Source of the DNA: an uncultured Clostridia bacterium
GTDB taxonomy: Bacteria > Bacillota > Clostridia > Oscillospirales > CAG-272
Assembly (NCBI GenBank): GCA_904502055.1
Contig: CAJGDZ010000100.1
Span: 1-6,322 of the forward strand
DNA length: 6,322 nucleotides
Direction: 5' to 3'
Notes under the pieces: model-generated
Told to the model about the DNA's origin: nothing
Database searches by the model: none
Seen by the model: the letters and a program-made list of their open reading frames with translations, nothing else
Shown here: piece by piece, positions 1 to 6,298 of the stretch
How positions within the stretch are numbered: position 1 is the first letter of the stretch
Layout of the letters: each line of letters starts with the position of its first letter
Made by a program: the position numbers and the translations under genes

Positions 1-64
1 GTGTGAGAAAACGTGCCTTCCCCGCACGAGATACCGCGCCTCACCGCAAGCCGGAGCAAACTAA
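1..64 (+). other. Possible 3' end of an off-window gene
   Basis: One forward frame is open from position 2 to a TAA at 62-64. It encodes about 20 residues, rich in Arg, Pro and Ala, and stops exactly where the A-run and hairpin of the terminator begin. That placement is what the end of a rightward gene would look like. The residues are too few to recognise a family. A second forward frame is also open here but runs through the terminator, which makes it less likely. The alternative is plain non-coding sequence. The call is inferred only from the position of the stop codon. Confidence 0.25.
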
Positions 65-103
65 AAAAAGCACCCGAAAGCAAGTTGCTTTCGGGTGCTT
101 TTT
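63..103. terminator. Bidirectional intrinsic terminator
   Basis: A 14-bp perfect stem (69-82 paired with 86-99, core GCACCCGAAAGCA) closes on a 3-nt AGT loop. It has an A-run on the left (63-69) and a T-run on the right (99-103), so it has the hairpin-plus-U-tract form on both strands. On the minus strand it lies about 180 nt beyond the isomerase stop codon. On the plus strand it would serve a gene entering from the left. It is the only canonical intrinsic terminator in the window. Confidence 0.9.
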
Positions 104-284
104 GATATAAAATGCGGCCATCCGCTCACCTCCCCGAGCGGCCTCATTTTGATGCAGAAGATGTGATCTTGAGCGAAGGTGTACGAGAGTACTCCGAATG
201 TCCTCGCTACGCGAGCACGCCGATATGCCGCTTGCGGCAATCGCGGCGAAAGAGCGCAGCTTGTGCGCAAAATGCGGCCGCTCC
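104..284. repeat. Structured intergenic element with chained hairpins
   Basis: This stretch between the terminator and the isomerase stop codon has no credible gene but is dense in inverted repeats. Hairpin 1 is at 109-150: AAAATG with CATTTT outside, CCGCTC with GAGCGG inside. Hairpin 2 is at 178-195: GTAC, a GAGA tetraloop, GTAC, then a GG/CC clamp. Hairpin 3 is at 203-215 (CTCGC, TAC, GCGAG), hairpin 4 at 226-239 (TGCCGC, TT, GCGGCA) and hairpin 5 at 254-268 (GCGCA, GCTTG, TGCGC). The 11-mer AAAATGCGGCC occurs at 109-119 and 269-279, and an inverted near-copy (AAAATGAGGCC on the minus strand) lies at 140-150. Several frames stay open on both strands, giving Arg/Ser/Ala-rich peptides of the kind that dispersed intergenic repeats produce. 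It would be transcribed as the isomerase 3' untranslated region. I infer a dispersed, non-coding, RNA-structured repeat; a second genomic copy cannot be seen from this window. Confidence 0.5.
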
Positions 285-1253
285 TTACGCCCAAGACATG
301 CTGCCGGGCTTGGCATCCTCTATGATGATGCCCTGAAGGAAGCGAACTGCCTTGCGCAATCCCTCGTCAATGCTCATAAAGCTGTCCTCGTGCTCAATGG
401 AAAGCACACGGTCATAGCCGCAAAGCTGTAAATTGCTGACAAGGTCGCGCCAGTAGCTCTCACCGTTGCCGTATCCCACGGTGCGGAACACCCACGCGCG
501 GTGGATCTCGTCGGTATAATGCTTGGTGTCAAGCACACCGTTCTTGGCGGTGTTATAGGTGTCGATCTTGGTGTCCTTGGCGTGCACGTGGTAGATGGCG
601 CCTGCCAGCTCGCGGATGGCGGCCACGGGATCCATACCCTGCCAGATCAGGTGCGAGGGGTCAAAGTTGGCGCCGATGACGTCACCGACCGCCGCGCGGA
701 GCTTCAGAAGCGTCTCGGGGTTGTAAACGCAGAAGCCGGGGTGCATCTCAAAGGCGATGCGGTCGACCTTATGTGCCTTGGCGAAGGCGCCGGCCTCCTT
801 CCAGTAGGGGATCAGCTTATCGTTCCACTGCCAGTCAAGGATCTTAAGGAAGTCCTCCGGCCAGGGGCAGGTCACCCAGTTGGGGTATTTCGAGCCCTCG
901 CTGTCGCCGGGGCAGCCCGAGAAGGTGATCACGGTGTCAACGCCCAGCTTTTCGGCAAGCAGAACGGCGTTTCGGAAGTCGGTATCAAAGCTCTTGGCGA
1001 TGGCCTTGTCGGGGTGCAGGGCGTTGCCGTGCACAGCCAGCGCGCAGATGGTCACGTCGTATTTCTTGAAGGTGTTAACGAAGGCCTCGTATTTTTTCTC
1101 GTCGGCCAGCAGCTCCGCGGGGTTGCAATGAGCCTTTCCGGGATAGCCGCCCGCGCCGATCTCCACGGTGTGAACACCGAGACCGGTAAGGATGCCGAGG
1201 GTTTCGTCCAGAGATTTTGCGCCATAGAGATTGGCAAGAACGCTGAGTTTCAT
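285..1253 (-). CDS. Sugar phosphate isomerase/epimerase (xylose isomerase-like TIM barrel)
   Basis: This 322-residue protein belongs to the AP endonuclease 2/xylose isomerase-like TIM-barrel superfamily, which interconverts sugars or inositol derivatives using a divalent metal. It starts MKLSVLANLYG and has the first-strand EIGAGGYPG motif at 31-39. The four expected metal ligands are visible in order: E169 (FEMHPG), D198 (NFDPSH), H224 (HVHAKD) and E287 (SIEHED). H201 and the HAKD lysine are further conserved active-site positions. No signal peptide or membrane segment is seen, so it should be cytoplasmic. The frame stays open 21 codons upstream of 1253, but the start at 1253 is preferred: GAGGAA lies 5 nt before it, the protein fold begins there, and the predicted transcription start falls near 1281. 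The gene stands alone, divergent from the hydrolase operon, with no sugar transporter or kinase nearby, so the substrate (hexose, hexulose phosphate or inosose) is unknown. IolE/IolI-like or tagatose-epimerase-like activity is possible. Confidence 0.9.
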   Translation of the reverse strand: MKLSVLANLYGAKSLDETLGILTGLGVHTVEIGAGGYPGKAHCNPAELLADEKKYEAFVNTFKKYDVTICALAVHGNALHPDKAIAKSFDTDFRNAVLLAEKLGVDTVITFSGCPGDSEGSKYPNWVTCPWPEDFLKILDWQWNDKLIPYWKEAGAFAKAHKVDRIAFEMHPGFCVYNPETLLKLRAAVGDVIGANFDPSHLIWQGMDPVAAIRELAGAIYHVHAKDTKIDTYNTAKNGVLDTKHYTDEIHRAWVFRTVGYGNGESYWRDLVSNLQLCGYDRVLSIEHEDSFMSIDEGLRKAVRFLQGIIIEDAKPGSMSWA

Positions 1254-1287
1254 AAAAGTTCCTCGCTTTCGGTTATTTACTACTATA

Positions 1288-1316
1288 ATAATACCCTTTT
1301 TGTCTCGGTTTTGCAA
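1288..1316 (-). promoter_or_regulatory. Sigma-A type promoter for the isomerase gene
   Basis: Read on the minus strand, a TTGCAA -35 box (1316-1311) is followed by a 17-bp spacer and a TATTAT -10 box (1293-1288). Transcription would start near 1281, giving a leader of about 27 nt with GAGGAA at 1264-1259 ahead of the ATG at 1253. A second TATTAT register lies at 1290-1285 but would have a 20-bp spacer. The A/T tracts at 1321-1345 sit directly upstream and could act as an UP element. Confidence 0.65.
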
Positions 1317-1353
1317 GGGCTTTTTGATTTTTTCTTGAATTTTTTCGGTTTAG

Positions 1354-1382
1354 TTGCAATCGCATACATTTTATGTTATAAT
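1354..1382 (+). promoter_or_regulatory. Sigma-A promoter for the five-gene operon
   Basis: A TTGCAA -35 box (1354-1359), a 17-bp spacer and a perfect TATAAT -10 box (1377-1382) are present. A TG at 1374-1375 gives an extended -10. T-tracts at 1321-1325, 1328-1333 and 1340-1345 lie just upstream, in the place of an UP element. The predicted start is near 1389, leaving a leader of about 25 nt that carries AAGGAG at 1402-1407, 6 nt before the ATG at 1414. This is a strong-looking promoter that would drive everything from the hydrolase to cca. Confidence 0.8.
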
Positions 1383-1413
1383 AAATATAACTGTGTAATT
1401 TAAGGAGCATCCT

Positions 1414-2610
1414 ATGAATTTCGATAAACTGAAGAACGTTCTGGATTGGATCCACACCGAATGCGTGGTGCCGGCGCTGGACTGTATGGTGTATCACGAT
1501 CACAAGCCGATTTTCCGCTATATGCGCGGCGTTCGTAACCTTGAGACCGGCGTGCCGGTCGATGGCAACGAGAGGTACATTGCCTATTCGGTGACCAAGG
1601 TGGTGACGGCGACGGCGGTGCTTCAGCTTGTGGAGCAGGGCAAGCTGGCGCTCACGGACGAGGTGTCCAAATATCTTCCCGAGTTTGCCAAAATGAAGCT
1701 TTCCGAGGACGCGTTTGACGCCGAGGCAGGCGAGCGCGTGATGGTGGGCGAGGCATTTGGCGAGGCGGCGGAGATGGGCGGTGTGCGCTATGCCCAAACC
1801 CCCATCACCGTTTTGCACCTGCTTTCCATGACCTCGGGGCTGGACTATAACAACAACACCGACGCCATTCGCCAATCGGTGGCCGCGGGCAAGACCTCCA
1901 CGCGCGACATTGTGCGCGCCATTGCCGAGTCGACGCTGGCCTTTGAGCCGGGCACGCGCTTTTTGTACGGCTTTTCCTTTGACGTGCTGGGCGCGGTGGT
2001 CGAGGTGGTCTCGGGTATGCGCTTTGGCGATTACGTGAAAAAGAACATTCTCGACCCCGTGGGGATGAAGGACACCACCTTCCATCTGCCCACCGACGGG
2101 GAGGGGCTTTCACGGATGGTGCACCGCTACCGCCGCGCGGGCGGAGGGCTTGAGCATCAGCCGCTGGTCAACATCTACGAATTCGGCCCCGACTGCGACA
2201 GCGGCGGTGCGGGACTGATCTCCACCACCGAAGATTTTGCGCGCTTCCACGCCGCACTTGCATCGGGCGGCGTGGCGGCAACGGGTGCGCGCATCCTCAC
2301 CCCCGAAAGCCTTGCGCTGATGGCGCAAAACCGCCTTGGCGGCGTGGGTCTTTCGGACTTTGAAAGGGAGCGTCCCGGCTACGGGTACGGGCTTGGCGTC
2401 CGTACGCACATAGACCGCGAGCGAAGCGGTCAGAAAAGCCCGCTTGGTGAGTTTGGCTGGAGCGGCGCGGGAGGCGCGTTCTCGATGATCGATGTGGAAA
2501 ATCGCCTGTCGCTGACCTACTTCCAGCAAATGCAGAGCTGGAGTATGGTCATTCAAAACAAAATGCGCGAGGCATTGTATGAGAGCTTTAAGGAGGAATT
2601 GAGAAAATGA
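1414..2610 (+). CDS. Serine hydrolase, class C beta-lactamase/EstB-like
   Basis: This 398-residue protein is of the beta-lactamase/transpeptidase-like serine hydrolase family, whose members act as esterases, D-amino acid peptidases or lactamases. The nucleophile motif SxxK is S59-V-T-K62 in the context YIAYSVTK. The second motif centres on Y185 (FLYGFSFDVLGAVVE), where the classical Tyr-x-Asn reads Tyr-Gly-Phe, a form closer to EstB-type esterases than to true lactamases. The third motif, replacing KTG, is W349-S-G (GWSGAGGAF), like the WGG seen in EstB-like enzymes. DPVGMKDTTF at 214-223 is another family hallmark. The N-terminus is polar with no signal peptide or anchor, so it should be cytoplasmic, which argues against a role in cell-wall resistance. 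It is the first gene of the operon, preceded by a good AAGGAG site, and its stop overlaps the next start as ATGA. The substrate is unknown; a carboxylesterase is the best guess. Confidence 0.88.
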   Translation: MNFDKLKNVLDWIHTECVVPALDCMVYHDHKPIFRYMRGVRNLETGVPVDGNERYIAYSVTKVVTATAVLQLVEQGKLALTDEVSKYLPEFAKMKLSEDAFDAEAGERVMVGEAFGEAAEMGGVRYAQTPITVLHLLSMTSGLDYNNNTDAIRQSVAAGKTSTRDIVRAIAESTLAFEPGTRFLYGFSFDVLGAVVEVVSGMRFGDYVKKNILDPVGMKDTTFHLPTDGEGLSRMVHRYRRAGGGLEHQPLVNIYEFGPDCDSGGAGLISTTEDFARFHAALASGGVAATGARILTPESLALMAQNRLGGVGLSDFERERPGYGYGLGVRTHIDRERSGQKSPLGEFGWSGAGGAFSMIDVENRLSLTYFQQMQSWSMVIQNKMREALYESFKEELRK

Positions 2611-3050
2611 CGAGAGAAGAGAGAGCAAGAGAAAATTTTTTGAAGGGGTATAATTGCGCGCAGGCGGTGCTTCTGGCGTTTGCCGATGAGGTCGGTATGG
2701 ACGAGGAGACGCTGGCGCGTCTGGCGGCGCCGTTTGGCGGCGGTATGGGACGGCTTCGCGAGGTATGCGGCGCGGTCAGCGGTATGCTGATGGCGGACGG
2801 CTTTCTGAATGGCTACAGCGACCCCAAGGCGACCACCGAGAAAAAGGAGACCTACGCGCGCGTGCAGATGCTGGCGGCGCGCTTTCGCGAGGAGTTTGGG
2901 TCGATCATCTGCCGCGAGATCGTGCAGGAGCAGGTGGACAGTGGCGTGACCCCCACCGAGCGCACGCCCGAATTTTACAAAAAACGTCCGTGCGCCGAGT
3001 ACGTGGCGCTGGCGGCCAAAATTTTAGACGAGGAACTGAAAAAATGCTGA
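2607..3050 (+). CDS. C_GCAxxG_C_C family cysteine protein
   Basis: This 147-residue protein matches the C_GCAxxG_C_C family, putative redox-active proteins of anaerobes defined by spaced conserved cysteines. The N-terminal GYNCAQAVL supplies C17. A glycine-rich stretch, FGGGMGRLREVCGAVSG (43-59), carries C54. C102 follows in GSIICREI and C129 in RPCAEYV. An extra cysteine, C147, is the last residue. The length is normal for the single-domain form. There is no signal peptide or membrane segment. The family has no established biochemical function; metal or cofactor binding through the cysteines is usually supposed. The start is fixed by AAGGAGG at 2590-2596, inside the end of the hydrolase gene, and by the ATGA overlap, so translation is probably coupled to the hydrolase. 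Its end overlaps mnmM by 7 nt. Confidence 0.87.
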   Translation: MTREERARENFLKGYNCAQAVLLAFADEVGMDEETLARLAAPFGGGMGRLREVCGAVSGMLMADGFLNGYSDPKATTEKKETYARVQMLAARFREEFGSIICREIVQEQVDSGVTPTERTPEFYKKRPCAEYVALAAKILDEELKKC

Positions 3051-3595
3051 GACTTCTGGATCTGCAAAAGGAGCTGATCCTCACCCATCTGCGCGCCGGT
3101 GACGTCGCGGTGGATTTCACGATGGGCAACGGACACGATACCGAATTTTTGTCGAAAACCGTGGGCGAGCGTGGACACGTGTACGCCTTTGACATTCAAA
3201 GCGCGGCGGTGGAGTCCACGCGCAAAAATCTTGCGGCGGCGGGGTGTCCCGACAATTATACGCTCATCCACGATTCGCACCACAGGGTGAAGGACTACGT
3301 AAAGGGCGAGATCCGCGCAGGGATGTTCAACCTTGGCTATCTTCCGGGCGGTGACAAGAGCATCACCACCATGCGAGAGACCACGCTTCCCGCCATCGAG
3401 GCGGCGGTCTCCATGCTGGGTCCGAATTCCATTTTGAGCGTGGCGGTCTATCCCGGACACGAGGAGGGCGAGGCCGAGGGCAAGCTCGTTTGCGAGTACC
3501 TCTCCACGCTTGACCGATTCCGCTACAGTGTGGCGCAGATCCGCATCATCAATTCGCCCACGTCGCCGTTTTTTATGGCGATCGAAACGAAATAA
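3044..3595 (+). CDS. mnmM: tRNA (mnm5s2U34)-methyltransferase MnmM (YtqB family)
   Basis: This 183-residue class I SAM-dependent methyltransferase matches the YtqB/MnmM family, which methylates the 5-aminomethyl group on wobble uridine 34 of tRNA to give 5-methylaminomethyl. The SAM-binding loop is D24-F-T-M-G-N-G-H-D32, and D50 (YAFDIQ) ends strand 2, where it should hold the ribose. The family signature FNLGYLPGGDKSITT runs 95-109, and YPGHEEGEAE (136-145) is the second characteristic block. The length fits the single-domain family. The frame is open further upstream, but the ATG at 3044 is chosen because it overlaps the previous stop by 7 nt, has GAGGAA at 3030-3035 and begins the conserved protein. 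It lies 9 nt before mnmE, whose product makes the earlier modification on the same base, which strongly supports this call over a generic rRNA methyltransferase label. Confidence 0.9.
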   Translation: MLRLLDLQKELILTHLRAGDVAVDFTMGNGHDTEFLSKTVGERGHVYAFDIQSAAVESTRKNLAAAGCPDNYTLIHDSHHRVKDYVKGEIRAGMFNLGYLPGGDKSITTMRETTLPAIEAAVSMLGPNSILSVAVYPGHEEGEAEGKLVCEYLSTLDRFRYSVAQIRIINSPTSPFFMAIETK

Positions 3596-3604
3596 GAGGT
3601 TTTT

Positions 3605-4981
3605 ATGAACATTCAGGATACGATAGCCGCCATCTCCACGCCCCCCGGCAAGAGCGGTGTGGCGCTTTTGCGCGTTAGCGGTGCGGAGGCGGTGGCGGTG
3701 GCAGAGAGGGCGTTTGCACCCAAGAACGGCAAGACGCTTTCCGATCTGCCGAGCAATCGCGCGACCTACGGCGACATTTTGTCCCGAGGGCAGAGAATTG
3801 ACGACGGCATCGCGGTGATCTACCGCGCGCCGCATTCGTTTACCGGCGAGGACACGGTGGAGATCACCTGTCACGGCGGTGTTCTCGTGACGCGTGAGGT
3901 GCTTTCGGCGCTTCTGGCGGCAGGGGCGCGCCCGGCCGAGGCCGGAGAGTTTACGCGCCGCGCCTTTGTGGCGGGCAAGCTGGGTCTTTCGGCGGCAGAG
4001 GCACTGGGCGATCTTCTGGAGGCCAAAACGCACGCCGCGCTGCTTTTGTCGCGCTCGGGGCTTGACGGCAAGCTGGAGAGTGCCACGAGAGGGCTTTACG
4101 AGGACGTGCTTGCGCTGCTTTCGGCGCTCTACGCGGCCATCGACTACCCGGAGGAGGATCTGGCAAGCGTCTCGCGCGAGGAGGCCATAGAGCGGTCACA
4201 GGGGCTTCTTGAACGCGTACAGAGGCTGGCGGACACCTACAAAAGCGGCCACGCGGTCAGCGAGGGCATCCCCACGGTGATCTGCGGCAAGCCCAACGTG
4301 GGAAAAAGCTCGCTGTTTAACGCGCTGGTAGGCAAGCAAGCCGCGATCGTGACGGATATTGCCGGCACTACGCGTGACGTGCTGGAGCAAACGGCGGCGG
4401 TGGGCGCGGTGACCTTACGGCTTCTTGACACGGCGGGACTTCACGAAAGTGAGGATACGGTTGAGCGCATCGGCATCGAGCGTGCACGCGAGGCACTGGA
4501 GAGTGCGGAGCTCGTGCTGGCGGTCTTTGACGGCTCGGCGGCGCCGGACGGCGAGGACAGGGAGCTTTGTGAGCTCCTTGCCGAGAAAAACTGTGTGAAA
4601 TTTGCCATCTTAAATAAATGTGACAAGGCAAGTGCCTTTGACGAGAGCACGCTTGACGGCTTTGAGGCTGTGCTTCGGCTTTCGGCCAAAGAGGAGATCG
4701 GGCTTGACGCGCTGAAGGGTGCGATTGAGAGCGCCTTTTTTGACGGTTCTCTGACCTTGGGCGAGGACGCGATCGTGGCCAATGCCCGTCAGCACGCGGC
4801 GCTTGTGCGCGCGGCGGCGGCGCTTGAGAGTGCCACCCGGGCCTTTCGGGGCGGTCTTGCCGAGGACATCTGCTGCTCCTGTCTTGAGGAGGCGCTGGCG
4901 GCGCTGGGCGGTCTTGACGGCCGCGAGACAAGCGAGGAGATCGTCGGTGAGATCTTTTCCAAATTCTGCGTAGGAAAGTAA
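3605..4981 (+). CDS. mnmE: tRNA uridine-5-carboxymethylaminomethyl modification GTPase MnmE
   Basis: MnmE is the 458-residue GTPase that works with the FAD protein MnmG to add aminomethyl or carboxymethylaminomethyl groups at C5 of wobble U34, using a folate one-carbon donor. The N-terminal folate-binding domain begins DTIAAISTPPG, with EFTRRAF and AGKLGLSAAEALGDLL at 115-138. The central GTPase domain is complete: G1 GKPNVGKSS (228-236), G2 TDIAGTTRD (250-258), G3 DTAG (275-278), G4 NKCD (337-340) and G5 SAK (360-362). The helical domain ends in the essential motif FCVGK (454-458) with catalytic C455. The length is the family norm, so the protein looks intact. The start follows a short GAGG site at 3596-3599. 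It sits between mnmM and cca; the partner gene mnmG, often adjacent in other Bacillota, is not in this window. Confidence 0.97.
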   Translation: MNIQDTIAAISTPPGKSGVALLRVSGAEAVAVAERAFAPKNGKTLSDLPSNRATYGDILSRGQRIDDGIAVIYRAPHSFTGEDTVEITCHGGVLVTREVLSALLAAGARPAEAGEFTRRAFVAGKLGLSAAEALGDLLEAKTHAALLLSRSGLDGKLESATRGLYEDVLALLSALYAAIDYPEEDLASVSREEAIERSQGLLERVQRLADTYKSGHAVSEGIPTVICGKPNVGKSSLFNALVGKQAAIVTDIAGTTRDVLEQTAAVGAVTLRLLDTAGLHESEDTVERIGIERAREALESAELVLAVFDGSAAPDGEDRELCELLAEKNCVKFAILNKCDKASAFDESTLDGFEAVLRLSAKEEIGLDALKGAIESAFFDGSLTLGEDAIVANARQHAALVRAAAALESATRAFRGGLAEDICCSCLEEALAALGGLDGRETSEEIVGEIFSKFCVGK

Positions 4982-4985
4982 GCGT

Positions 4986-6155
4986 ATGAACTATCCAAAA
5001 CACATTCGATTTGTGATCGAGCGTCTGCGGGCGCACGGCTTTGAGGCCTATCTTGTGGGCGGCGCGCTTCGCGACGCGCTTTTGTCGCGAGAGCCCGGTG
5101 ATTTTGACGTGACCACAAGTGCGCTTCCGACCGAGATGCAGGCGGTCTTTGCTGACCAAAGGGTCATTGAGACCGGTCTTAAGCACGGAACGCTGACGGT
5201 TTTGGCGGACGGGTGTCCCGTAGAGGTTACGACCTATCGCATCGACGGCGAATACCGTGACGCACGTCACCCTGAGTCGGTGCGCTTCACGCGAAGCCTT
5301 GGGGAGGATCTCGCAAGGCGTGATTTTACGGTCAACGCGATGGCCTACAGTGAGGAGAGCGGCCTTGTGGATCTGTTTGGCGGCAAGGAGGATCTGGAGC
5401 GCGGTATCATCCGCGCTGTGGGCGACCCCGAGCGGCGCTTTTCGGAGGACGCGCTTCGCATTCTGCGCGCTTTTCGGTTTTCCTCAAAGCTTGGCTTTGT
5501 TATCGAGCCCAAAACGCTTGCCGCGATTGAAACGTGCAAGGGTGGGCTTTTGAAGATCTCGGCCGAGCGCATCGCATCGGAGCTTGATGGGCTGCTTGTC
5601 GGGCAAAACGCTTACGGGGCGCTTTCGCTCATGGCGGACAGCGGTGTGTTGGCGCTTGTGATGCCCGAGGCGGCGGTCGAGGGGGCGCTTTCCGCCTTGC
5701 CGCGTGAGTTCGCGGTGCGGCTGGCCTACCTATTAAGGAATGTCGATAAAGAGGCGCTTTCGGCGCGGCTTCACGCGCTGAAGCTGTCAAACACCGTGAT
5801 TCGACAGGTGACCGAGCTGGTCTTGCTTTCGCAAAGCGAGAGTCTGCCGATGCACGAGCCCGAGGTGCGGCGGTTGATGGCAAAAAGCGGCGTGCTTTTT
5901 GAGCCGTTTTTGGCCATGCTTGAGGCAAACGGCTTGAAGGTGGAGCCGGCAAGGCAAGCGGCGGCGCGCATTCGCGCGCGCGGCGATTGCCTCTCGGTTT
6001 CCCATCTTGCCCTTGGCGGCGCCGACCTCATGGTGCTCGGCTATAAGGGAAAGGCGGTCGGTGCGACCCTCGGACTTCTTTTGAACGCGGTTCTTGATGA
6101 CCCGACGCTCAATGAAAAAGAAAAACTTATACAATATTTGAAGCAAGAAAATTGA
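4986..6155 (+). CDS. cca: CCA tRNA nucleotidyltransferase (class II)
   Basis: This 389-residue class II nucleotidyltransferase adds or repairs the 3' CCA of tRNA from CTP and ATP without a nucleic-acid template. Motif A is LVGGALRD (23-30) plus GDFDVTT (38-44), with metal-binding D39 and D41. The flexible-loop region around EYRDARHPE (89-97) is present; its loss is reported for CC-adding enzymes, so full CCA addition is favoured. Motif B is RRDFTVNAMAY (111-121). Motif D, the amino-acid template that selects C and A, is E154-D155-A-L-R158 within EDALRILRAFRF. The C-terminal half is helical, as expected for the body and tail that hold tRNA, and there is no HD phosphohydrolase domain. A poly(A) polymerase is the main alternative, less likely in this lineage. 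The start is 4 nt after mnmE with an AGGA at 4972-4975 inside the mnmE end, a weaker ribosome site than elsewhere in the operon. Confidence 0.93.
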   Translation: MNYPKHIRFVIERLRAHGFEAYLVGGALRDALLSREPGDFDVTTSALPTEMQAVFADQRVIETGLKHGTLTVLADGCPVEVTTYRIDGEYRDARHPESVRFTRSLGEDLARRDFTVNAMAYSEESGLVDLFGGKEDLERGIIRAVGDPERRFSEDALRILRAFRFSSKLGFVIEPKTLAAIETCKGGLLKISAERIASELDGLLVGQNAYGALSLMADSGVLALVMPEAAVEGALSALPREFAVRLAYLLRNVDKEALSARLHALKLSNTVIRQVTELVLLSQSESLPMHEPEVRRLMAKSGVLFEPFLAMLEANGLKVEPARQAAARIRARGDCLSVSHLALGGADLMVLGYKGKAVGATLGLLLNAVLDDPTLNEKEKLIQYLKQEN

Positions 6156-6268
6156 TCTTCAAATTTTGATTTATCGGTGGAGGAACGTGCCTCCGGCGGC
6201 CAGCCTTTTGAAAAAGGCTGGGCGAAAACTTTTGCAGCATGGGTCTCTGCCAACTACACGTCATTTTA
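6156..6268. repeat. Non-coding spacer with hairpins after cca
   Basis: No credible gene follows cca. Two hairpins are visible: GGAGG (6179-6183) with CCTCC (6190-6194) around a 6-nt loop, and CAGCCTTT (6201-6208) with AAAGGCTG (6213-6220) around a 4-nt TGAA loop. The second is followed by GGCGAAAACTTTT rather than an immediate T-run, so it is at best an imperfect terminator. A 30-codon GTG frame (6177-6269) and longer reverse frames cross the region but look like translations of a repeat. The sequence has the style of dispersed intergenic repeats of gut Clostridia, which is recollection and inference, not shown here. Confidence 0.4.
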
Positions 6269-6298
6269 GACGGGAAGCCGCCGCGGCGGCTTTCCGTC
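6269..6298. repeat. Near-perfect 30-bp palindrome
   Basis: A perfect 18-bp palindrome, AAGCCGCCGCGGCGGCTT (6275-6292), is extended on both sides by GACGG (6269-6273) and CCGTC (6294-6298), with only one G-T pair at 6274/6293. As RNA it would fold into a very stable GC-rich stem. It is followed by AGCGC, not a T-run, so a factor-independent terminator is doubtful on the plus strand; on the minus strand the flank is TAAAATGACG, also without a T-run. It could be a processing or protein-binding site, or the core of a dispersed repeat. A further small hairpin, GTCGG-CAAT-CCGAC, lies at 6307-6320. Confidence 0.6.

Noticed and set aside
41..316. 91-codon reverse open frame through the terminator and hairpin element
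   Set aside because: It reads through a strong terminator hairpin and the isomerase stop region. Other frames on both strands are open here too, so the open frame reflects repeat composition rather than a gene.
501..1403. 300-codon forward open frame opposite the isomerase gene
   Set aside because: It is antisense to a gene with four intact metal-ligand motifs and its own promoter and ribosome site. Its Gly/Val-rich protein has no recognisable domain, and it runs through the divergent promoter region.
1273..2085. 270-codon reverse open frame opposite the hydrolase
   Set aside because: It is His/Arg-rich shadow sequence that covers the active-site codons of the hydrolase and extends over both promoters.
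2975..4033. 352-codon reverse open frame across mnmM and the start of mnmE
   Set aside because: It crosses two well-supported genes on the other strand. The protein is Arg/His-rich and has no motif, as expected of a shadow frame in GC-rich coding DNA.
4368..5270. 300-codon reverse open frame across the mnmE-cca junction
   Set aside because: It is highly Arg/Pro/Ser-rich, has no domain, and is fully antisense to conserved MnmE and Cca motifs.
6177..6269. Short GTG-started forward frame (30 codons) after cca
   Set aside because: No convincing ribosome site precedes it. It spans two hairpins and ends in the 30-bp palindrome, so it is more likely repeat sequence than a peptide gene.
6269..6298. 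Palindrome as the operon's intrinsic terminator
   Set aside because: The stem is strong, but no T-run follows on either strand, so it was listed as a palindrome rather than a terminator.
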